Below, piece after piece: positions 53,001-57,573 of a stretch of 57,573 bases of DNA. The DNA is from CAUJGP01 sp964612425. Its GTDB lineage: Bacteria; Bdellovibrionota; Bdellovibrionia; Bdellovibrionales; Bdellovibrionaceae. The stretch is taken from NCBI GenBank assembly GCA_964612425.1, contig CAZTDX010000015.1, positions 1 to 57,573 of the forward strand, written 5' to 3'. Below the pieces are notes generated by a model, which saw nothing but the letters and a program-made list of their open reading frames with translations, was not told the DNA's origin and searched no databases. A program made the position numbers and the translations under genes. Within the stretch, counting starts at the first letter, position 1. Every line of letters begins with the position of its first letter.

Positions 53001-55273
53001 TGATCAGACATATTAGTTAAATTTTTTGAAATTTCATTTAAGGCATCAGTCATTTCATTGTGGTACTCAGCTGTGAAAACAGATTTTTCTTTTAAACGGT
53101 AGTTGTTTTGCATATTTTCAGCACTAGTTTTAAGTAGTTTGGCATTTACTATTTCTTGTACAGAGTCATTGTTTTGTAATGGAGCATTTAGGATATGAGG
53201 ACTCAAATTCTTTGAGTTCCAGACGAGCCAACTAGAATGTCCCTTTTTATCCATCGTAATATCACTCTTATTTGTTGCGATCAGCAAAAGCTTATTGAAT
53301 GAAGGAATACCTTTTTGTTCAAAACTTGTTTTTCCATTCATGTATTTTACAACGGCTCTTTCAATTTGATTGAAAGCAATTCTTTGATCTAGATCGAGAA
53401 CTTCTATAATTAAATTCCAATCTATTTTATTTTGATTGAAGAGTATTTCTGAGGCACCATAAAATCCTCTGAGTTCCCAAATTTGCTTGCAATTTTCTCG
53501 AAAAACTTTTACAGATTCTTCAATTTCGGGATGTTTTCCTGTCTTTGCTAAGAGTTTTCCTTGCCTATATAATGTTAAAAGTGGGTTGCGATTTATTTCT
53601 GAAAAATCTTCAATTAAAGGTATTGGTGACCACAATGATGAGATTGAGTTTTTATATATTTTCCATGCAAAAGGAACAAATTGCATGGATTCTCGTAAAT
53701 CAATCCCAAGCTGTATAAACTTACTCTGAAACAGTATCCCAAAAGGTAGAAAAATATTAAATTCGGTACCTGTGTTGTAATATGGGGTAGCTTCTCTGAC
53801 CCAGACCTTTTGTAGAAAATGCTCAAGTTCAGTATGGTTATTTTTAAAAAAAATCTCAGGATCAGAAACTGATGCAAGAGCAAACAAATGAAATGAAAAG
53901 GAATTTCCCCAATGAGCGCCCCGCGTAGGATTTAATTGCTCAAATTCAGATTTTAAATTTTTAACAACCTCTTCTACTTCTTTTGATTGATAGATTTTAA
54001 GATTTTCTAGAAAATAATAATGGGTTGGTGAGTATTCTAGACCTGAAATACCAGATTTTTTATTTACTGAAGCTCTTAAATCATTTAAATTAAATATTCT
54101 ATAGTTTTCTTCTCTGTATCCCTCGGCTCTTGTCATGATTTTATAAATTATATTTAATATTTCTTTAAAAGTTTCTTTCTCTTCCGCAGTCAATTCTTGT
54201 CCAGCTTTTTGTAACTTCAAAAGTAAATGATCAAAGCTCAATAGGAGTCTATTAAACTCAAGTTCATTAAATGCAAAATTCTCATTACCTTCTACCTTTG
54301 ATATTGTGGTGAGTCTTTCTGCAATTTCGGAAATATTTTTGGGTTTTTTATATGGATATCGACCTCTTTTTTCTTCAACCTTGTCGAGTTCAGACGCCAT
54401 GGCTGATACGTCAGAGTCAGATAAATTTATTGCCTTTGGTTTTGAGATTAGACCGTGATTCAGTCGATCAATTGCTAAGTAAAGGCGAGCACTACTAAGT
54501 CTAAAATCTAAATGAGGGTGAGTGCTAGACATAGCTCCAAAAAGAGAACCTTTATTTGTATCACCAAATAATGTTAGTAGAGAATTATAGAGAGTATCTG
54601 TTGGGTAATTTGCCATGCGAAGGATTTTCATACCCATTATATCAGCTTTTATTTCAATTGCTTGGCTGGCTGATTCACGTCCATAGTGATTTTCTAGGGA
54701 TACTCCTGAGACATCCCCTTCTCCTCCAGCTAATGAAGTTTTATCAATTGGGTGGCCAAATTCATGGGCAATGACACCAGAGAGTAGTCCAGTCATTTTA
54801 TTTATAAAATTCTTTTTATCACTAAAATCTATATTGGTTGATGTTTTCTCTGACAAATCAAATTCCGTTTTACTTCCTAAAAGTAACTCACGAATGATTC
54901 CAGTAGTTAAAAATAAATGATTTTTCTGCACTCGAATACCAGTGTCAAAATCTGTCCACACAAAAGCGTTGACTTCTGATGATTGGACAATGTGAATATG
55001 GTTTACAGCAGCAGTTTTACTCTCAAGAATTTTTTCTTGAGCTTTAGCTAAATCATTAAATATTAAAGCAATCCCTTCATGCAATGTCGGGTATTTATTT
55101 GGGTCCAGAATTAAGCCCCATTGAGACTTAACTTCATCTAATATTTGCTTATTGTTTGGCAGGGTGTAGTAATTTGCATTTTGATCGCTGCTCTTTGATA
55201 AAGAAAAACTACCATAAAGAAAAACTAAAAATGTAATAATAGTGCATTTAATTATTTTTAATAAAGGTCTCAT
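50063..55273 (-). CDS. Exported M48 metalloprotease / ABC1-UbiB kinase-like fusion protein
   Basis: 1736 residues from ATG 55273 (GAGAAG about 6 bases before it). A signal or anchor segment (IIKCTIITFLVFLYGSFSLS) leads to an M48 peptidase domain: H170-E-F-G-H174, E207 and D211 in EIKADIMG, and STHPHLDFRL, as in the BepA/Ste24 family. Residues of about 290 to 1250 are long, charged and mainly helical, with no family that I recognise. The C-terminal 480 residues resemble ABC1/UbiB kinases: K1323-F-G-Q, an A-rich-loop-like GSASVKTTTRV, D1542-R-H-S-G-N1547 and D1561-F-G. The ATP lysine of the usual V-K-V-Q is A1401. The combination is unusual. It lies alone, behind a perfect terminator, and beside a duplicated fragment and a broken comF. 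The function is unknown: membrane lipid or protein quality control, or action on another cell, are possibilities only. Confidence 0.85.
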   Translation of the reverse strand: MRPLLKIIKCTIITFLVFLYGSFSLSKSSDQNANYYTLPNNKQILDEVKSQWGLILDPNKYPTLHEGIALIFNDLAKAQEKILESKTAAVNHIHIVQSSEVNAFVWTDFDTGIRVQKNHLFLTTGIIRELLLGSKTEFDLSEKTSTNIDFSDKKNFINKMTGLLSGVIAHEFGHPIDKTSLAGGEGDVSGVSLENHYGRESASQAIEIKADIMGMKILRMANYPTDTLYNSLLTLFGDTNKGSLFGAMSSTHPHLDFRLSSARLYLAIDRLNHGLISKPKAINLSDSDVSAMASELDKVEEKRGRYPYKKPKNISEIAERLTTISKVEGNENFAFNELEFNRLLLSFDHLLLKLQKAGQELTAEEKETFKEILNIIYKIMTRAEGYREENYRIFNLNDLRASVNKKSGISGLEYSPTHYYFLENLKIYQSKEVEEVVKNLKSEFEQLNPTRGAHWGNSFSFHLFALASVSDPEIFFKNNHTELEHFLQKVWVREATPYYNTGTEFNIFLPFGILFQSKFIQLGIDLRESMQFVPFAWKIYKNSISSLWSPIPLIEDFSEINRNPLLTLYRQGKLLAKTGKHPEIEESVKVFRENCKQIWELRGFYGASEILFNQNKIDWNLIIEVLDLDQRIAFNQIERAVVKYMNGKTSFEQKGIPSFNKLLLIATNKSDITMDKKGHSSWLVWNSKNLSPHILNAPLQNNDSVQEIVNAKLLKTSAENMQNNYRLKEKSVFTAEYHNEMTDALNEISKNLTNMSDQVFLNNIAKRHVKFFSGSENISHQTSVDSALEIKRWNSSYLLEKQISLIMNSDLPIEKKKRWFEALFLRPLEHESFSDRNQPIAWEKFISSLSSYEINSDRELKYMGMRPLNEQIITAYNQLFQSNILEMMLILKEPKKVIEKRKIISRDSSYFAALAASEKPLQEYFKSIKPRSVDEFMRWVSLVVPLSERKTLYELEYEESKKSTLQSVTESESAYMNANKIQRIKNTLLEVSKSFKLIKGQKLDLFLRLTESGPTRMTDELFKEIVDLNNLNQKSRKLALQALDEGRISTDSLKLEAAKLFIGERVNKLTESIQKTKTPVDRWALNQLIEDLNRYAPNGSLKKDHFLEKIGISLQLKGSELDGFIEDQKYQNWRKANPMLIRVGSLLASHIQKLSSVSRISFINYLIDPINNDTSLFTDIFDELKKISYNELLNAVKESDKRNHSKMRELEQKAERMAEILKLKAEEAIRDSTPAERIPLFEVTLTSGPKAPINSPDWPTNITRQFLKHKPGSVEEAIFLTFLEVLPKAENSIALAYMLSLANDKSGSNVAELFKVFGTVGIKFGQLISIWKIFGEDLAEKAKHLKNDAGGLSRAEIMSLAYERHHEIRSLIAEFNNILGSASVKTTTRVTLTDGRQGAFALQGEHVAEIIEMNVKLGKEFIEKLKQKSVIKNSLFMINLIEALEEQLISEIDMKEEVKKTLLTKKIIQEIESELKSELKEWKLNIPSKLEGTPSGKNFVFNELVSGTSFENLTEGDKAAVGEIVVKVKIKMLFKYGYFDPDRHSGNIIIDAENKVIHFIDFGQLENFMKSSNPIKYDPRLVLAQFLVALSDLNAKNIVYYANLMSRTMSLTPVQEKVLADKIEKRLSKFKTQTSKNYQDLMSDIIIDLGDGGIKFATKYIFGGLKGLIILFGEKYVSESVFRNILTSEVKNLLIKKSPAIIAEKIGFIAPRDHLTKEKDPIPPKSTPNSCKSLFR

Positions 55274-55372
55274 TTTCTGCTTCTCACTATAAACAAATTT
55301 CAATTATATTTTTAACATAGCACAGTTTTAGGACTCTTTGAAACTGTTATTATTCTCGACAAAGTGACATTA

Positions 55373-55819
55373 TTACGCCTTCTTAACTCCCTGGACATAC
55401 GCATAGATATTGGTTTGAGTTGAAGTATATGCTATAGCCCAAGTTTCGTAGTATTTTGGGGATCTAAGAGCTTGAAAGGCTGCGTGTGCTGTAGCTCCAG
55501 TTGTAACAACGTTATCAACAAACAGAATATATTTGTGTTTAATATCATTAAATAAATTATGATTAGATATCGTCATTGAATGTCTGAAGCAATTATTTCT
55601 TTTAGATTTTTTTGATTGTTCAATAAATCTGAATTTAACAATAAAATATCTTGTATTTCCCATCCAGTAACCTTTGCAAGGGCTATTGCTAATTTTAATG
55701 CTGAATGGACAGCTAATTCCCATTGAAGTTAAAGCTCGTGTTAATTTAAAATCCAAAAGTTTATCACAGTATATTTCAAAGTATTCTCCAACTAAGGCGT
55801 ATCGCTTTAGTCTTGAAGC
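55373..55819 (-). pseudogene. ComF-type phosphoribosyltransferase remnant
   Basis: The frame holds the PRPP-binding motif YILFVDNVVTTGATAHAAFQAL (usual form LVDDVVTTGAT; the second acid is N) preceded by E-Q-S-K-K-S-K-R-N-N, as in the C-terminal half of ComF. ComF-like residues (LKRYALVGEYFEIY) continue upstream of any good start codon to a stop at 55820-55822, and the zinc-finger N-terminus of ComF is absent. It is therefore probably the end of a broken comF. It lies 99 bases upstream of the M48-UbiB gene on the same strand. Confidence 0.65.
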
Positions 55820-55864
55820 TTACAATTCCACCAAAAAATGGTGCATTCATTAAAGATTATCCAA

Positions 55865-55909
55865 TCTAATTAGCGGGTGAAAAAAACTTGCGGGTTTAAT
55901 TAATTGAAG
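55865..55909. repeat. Duplicated flank, right copy
   Basis: Partner of 49789-49838: TCTAATTAGCGGGTGA, then A residues, CTTG, CGGGTTTAATTAATTGAAG. It lies directly behind the intact SnoaL-like gene, so this copy is likely to be the original arrangement. Confidence 0.8.
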
Positions 55910-55917
55910 ATTTCCAT

Positions 55918-56460
55918 CTAGCGTTTAGATTTACATGATTCTGACTGAATTAAATCATAGAGTTTGGATAAATGATAGGTATCCATGTATTCTTTAACCT
56001 CAACGAATAATCCGTTCTTCAGAGTTATTTTGAAATGATATTTATTATTATAAACAAAAGGTTCTGGATCTCCACAAGTATGAACAGCATAGGATTCTAC
56101 TTCGGCAGCAACTGAATCACCGTCACTTATCATACTTTTTATGGTTAACTTTAATGGCCCTTGAAAGCCAGAAAACTTCGACAACACTTGAGTTAAATAA
56201 CCTGCACGGTCATAAGTACCTCCAAAAGACAGTGATTCTGGAACCCACCATTTCACATCAGGGGAGACTAAGGCGAAGGCCTGCTTGGCATTTCCAGCGC
56301 TAAAAAGTTCAAAAAATTTCTCTACGATCTGTCTATTTTGATTTTCAATGCCCATATGTAGCTCCTTTATATTGTTACTATTATTACTGTTTTGAACTTC
56401 TGCATTTAACGTTAAACTCGTTAAGGTTAAAAAGCAAAGTGCCATTATTCTTTTTGTCAT
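55918..56460 (-). CDS. Exported SnoaL/NTF2-like protein
   Basis: 180 residues. A signal peptide (MTKRIMALCFLTLTSLTLNA) precedes an NTF2-like domain: NRQIVEKFFELFSAGNAKQAFALVSPDVKWWVPESLSFGGTYDRAGYL, SDGDSVAAEVESYAVHT, and YHFKITLKNGLFVEVKEYMDTYHL, the SnoaL-type ketosteroid-isomerase-like fold. The cysteines (one in HTCGD, one in the tail) could form a disulfide. Substrate unknown. AAAGGAGCG precedes the ATG. It diverges from an XRE regulator 149 bases away and shares its operators. A 131-bp internal fragment occurs again at 49.8 kb. Confidence 0.8.
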   Translation of the reverse strand: MTKRIMALCFLTLTSLTLNAEVQNSNNSNNIKELHMGIENQNRQIVEKFFELFSAGNAKQAFALVSPDVKWWVPESLSFGGTYDRAGYLTQVLSKFSGFQGPLKLTIKSMISDGDSVAAEVESYAVHTCGDPEPFVYNNKYHFKITLKNGLFVEVKEYMDTYHLSKLYDLIQSESCKSKR

Positions 56461-56520
56461 AATTCGCTCCTTTTAAGGATTGGGTCACCCCCTCTATTTG
56501 AAGAGCGTCTACCCAAATCG

Positions 56521-56548
56521 TTGACAATTTATATAAAATTAATATTAT
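56521..56548 (+). promoter_or_regulatory. Predicted promoter of the XRE regulator
   Basis: TTGACA (56521-56526) and TATTAT (56543-56548) with a 16-base spacer, followed by the AGTATC/GATACT operator. A transcript beginning near 56556 would leave a leader of about 50 bases before the TTG start. Confidence 0.55.
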
Positions 56549-56566
56549 TTATGATACTATTTAATT

Positions 56567-56591
56567 AGAAGTATCTTATTATGATACTTCT
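56567..56591. promoter_or_regulatory. Operator AGAAGTATC-N7-GATACTTCT
   Basis: Perfect 9-bp arms with a 7-base spacer between the divergent XRE and SnoaL-like genes, downstream of the predicted promoter. A further GATACT at 56553-56558 pairs with the left arm. The XRE regulator is the likely ligand (autorepression). Confidence 0.7.
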
Positions 56592-56609
56592 CCAAGCAAG
56601 GAGCGATAC

Positions 56610-57353
56610 TTGACTCAAACTCAATTGATTATAAAACATTTAAAAACCGCGCTTCATGAAAAAGGTCTCACCTATGCTCAATTTGCGAAAAGATTAAATC
56701 TCAGCGAAATAACCATAAAGAGAATCTTTTCCTACAAGTCTTCCTTAACGCTAGATAAAATTGAAGAATTATGTGAGGCTTTAGATCTCGATCTTTTTGA
56801 GGTCATTAAACAAGTTAAAATAAAATCCACTAATAAAAAACAACATTTAACTCTTGAGCAAGAAAAAACCTTAGATAAAAATCCAAAGCTTCTTGTTTTC
56901 TTTTACAGCTTATTAGGTGGTATCTCTCCAGAAAAGATCGTCACGAATTACAATATTAGTGCTAACGAAAGCCAAAAGTACTTAATTGAACTGGATCGCC
57001 TAGGTCTTATTTATTTGGAGACCAATAATAAATTTAAAATTTTAGCAAGTCCCTTTGTTGAATGGTCAGAACATGGTCCTCTTAACCAAAAATATGAAAA
57101 AGATCTGCGTACCGAATTTTTGAACTCTATGGCTTTAAAACCTAATGAGTGGTTTCTTTTTAAAAAAGCCTATCTGACTAAAGAGTCACTAAAATTAATA
57201 CGAAGACAGCAAGAGGAAGTATTAGCAAAAATTAAGGAGTACTCAGAGTTTGACCGATCGACTCAACCAGATCGCTGCGAATCGACAACATTTCTATTTG
57301 CTGCTAGAAATTGGATACCTTCATCTATTCTTAAGTACAAAAGACCAACATAG
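56610..57353 (+). CDS. XRE-family transcriptional regulator
   Basis: 247 residues from a TTG start at 56610, with AAGGAG 6 bases upstream. The N-terminal 65 residues form an XRE helix-turn-helix (GLTYAQFAKRLNLSEITIKRIFSYKSSLTLDKIEELCEALDLDLFEVI). The remaining 180 residues have a winged-helix-like middle (SPEKIVTNYNISANESQKYLIELDRLGLIYLE) and a charged tail. It is probably the regulator of its own gene, of the divergent SnoaL-like gene and of the gene at the right edge, because all three have AGTATC/GATACT sites. Confidence 0.8.
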   Translation: MTQTQLIIKHLKTALHEKGLTYAQFAKRLNLSEITIKRIFSYKSSLTLDKIEELCEALDLDLFEVIKQVKIKSTNKKQHLTLEQEKTLDKNPKLLVFFYSLLGGISPEKIVTNYNISANESQKYLIELDRLGLIYLETNNKFKILASPFVEWSEHGPLNQKYEKDLRTEFLNSMALKPNEWFLFKKAYLTKESLKLIRRQQEEVLAKIKEYSEFDRSTQPDRCESTTFLFAARNWIPSSILKYKRPT

Positions 57354-57441
57354 ATTTTTTCATAAACTTCCCTTTTTAATATTGTCTTCTAATGCACTGA
57401 AGTTGTTTGAATTTGAGTTAAGTTTCTCCTTCTTAATCAAT

Positions 57442-57460
57442 AGTATCAATATAAGATACT
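57442..57460. promoter_or_regulatory. Operator AGTATC-N7-GATACT upstream of the edge gene
   Basis: AGTATC (57442-57447), 7-base spacer, GATACT (57455-57460); another half-site AGTATC at 57472-57477. The same motif and spacing as at 56567-56591, which suggests that the XRE regulator also controls the next gene. Confidence 0.65.
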
Positions 57461-57545
57461 TTTTATTAATTAGTATCATAAATTATTCTTATTTTGTAAT
57501 TAACAATTCAAGTTTGAATTAACTTATGATTACAGGAGGATTAGT

Positions 57546-57573
57546 ATGGATAGAAAAACAGTTTTTATTTCAG
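57546..57573 (+). CDS. Start of a gene running off the right edge
   Basis: ATG at 57546 (MDRKTVFIS...) preceded by AGGAGGA; only nine codons are inside the window. Its upstream region has the AGTATC/GATACT operator of the XRE gene. The product cannot be identified. Confidence 0.65.

Noticed and set aside
50000..56500. Possible CRISPR array or phage in the accessory region
   Set aside because: No regular short repeats with spacers, and no integrase, capsid or transposase gene was seen; only two direct duplicates.

Overview
The window looks like chromosomal DNA of an AT-rich (about 38-40% GC by eye) Gram-negative bacterium of the Bdellovibrionota, possibly relatives of Bdellovibrio or Pseudobdellovibrio. 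The grounds are two TIGR02147-type regulators paired with small secreted proteins, a Myxococcus-like type IV pilus block (ABC transporter, pilD, pilMNOPQ), a Tol system, a caa3 oxidase and many exported proteins. The assignment is an inference from gene content. TTG starts with good ribosome binding sites recur.

Layout. 1-1.85 kb: a TIGR02147 regulator (cut by the left edge) diverges from a secreted GGGxSGSG protein. 2.1-3.3 kb: a cysteine-bearing SufR-like regulator diverges from a hemerythrin. 3.5-7.3 kb: gamma-glutamylcyclotransferase-like protein, unknown protein, nucleosidase, small zinc-ribbon membrane protein and a ClC channel/transporter. 7.3-13.5 kb: a leftward respiratory operon (membrane cytochrome c, SCO copper protein, coxB-cytochrome c fusion, coxA, coxC, coxD) and ctaB. 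13.6-16.4 kb: xseA, xseB, ispA. 16.4-19.1 kb: a second TIGR02147/secreted-protein module with a secreted zincin. 19.5-28.5 kb: aromatic amino acid hydroxylase, hipBA toxin-antitoxin pair with clear operators, rarA, a large unknown exported protein and nnr. 28.5-32.5 kb: TonB-like protein, small beta-barrel, PF10023-type lipoprotein peptidase and sulfide:quinone oxidoreductase. 32.6-35.5 kb: a histidine-kinase-like protein without an ATPase domain, a HAD hydrolase and an M14 carboxypeptidase. 35.5-49.6 kb: glmU, then a long leftward run of tolQRAB, cyclophilin, DMT-type protein, ABC transporter, pilD and pilMNOPQ.

49.8-57.6 kb is an accessory region. Its centre is a 1736-residue exported protein that joins an M48 metalloprotease domain (HEFGH) to an ABC1/UbiB-type atypical kinase domain (KFGQ, DRHSGN, DFG), in which the usual ATP-binding lysine appears to be alanine. 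It lies between direct repeats: a 131-bp fragment, identical to part of the SnoaL-like gene to the right, sits to its left, and a broken comF remnant lies beside it. On the right an XRE regulator, the secreted SnoaL-like protein and a gene running off the edge share AGTATC-N7-GATACT operators.

Three copies of a 127-142 bp palindromic element lie directly behind stop codons at 8.3, 31.1 and 36.9 kb. One carries paired substitutions in its two outer arms that preserve base pairing.
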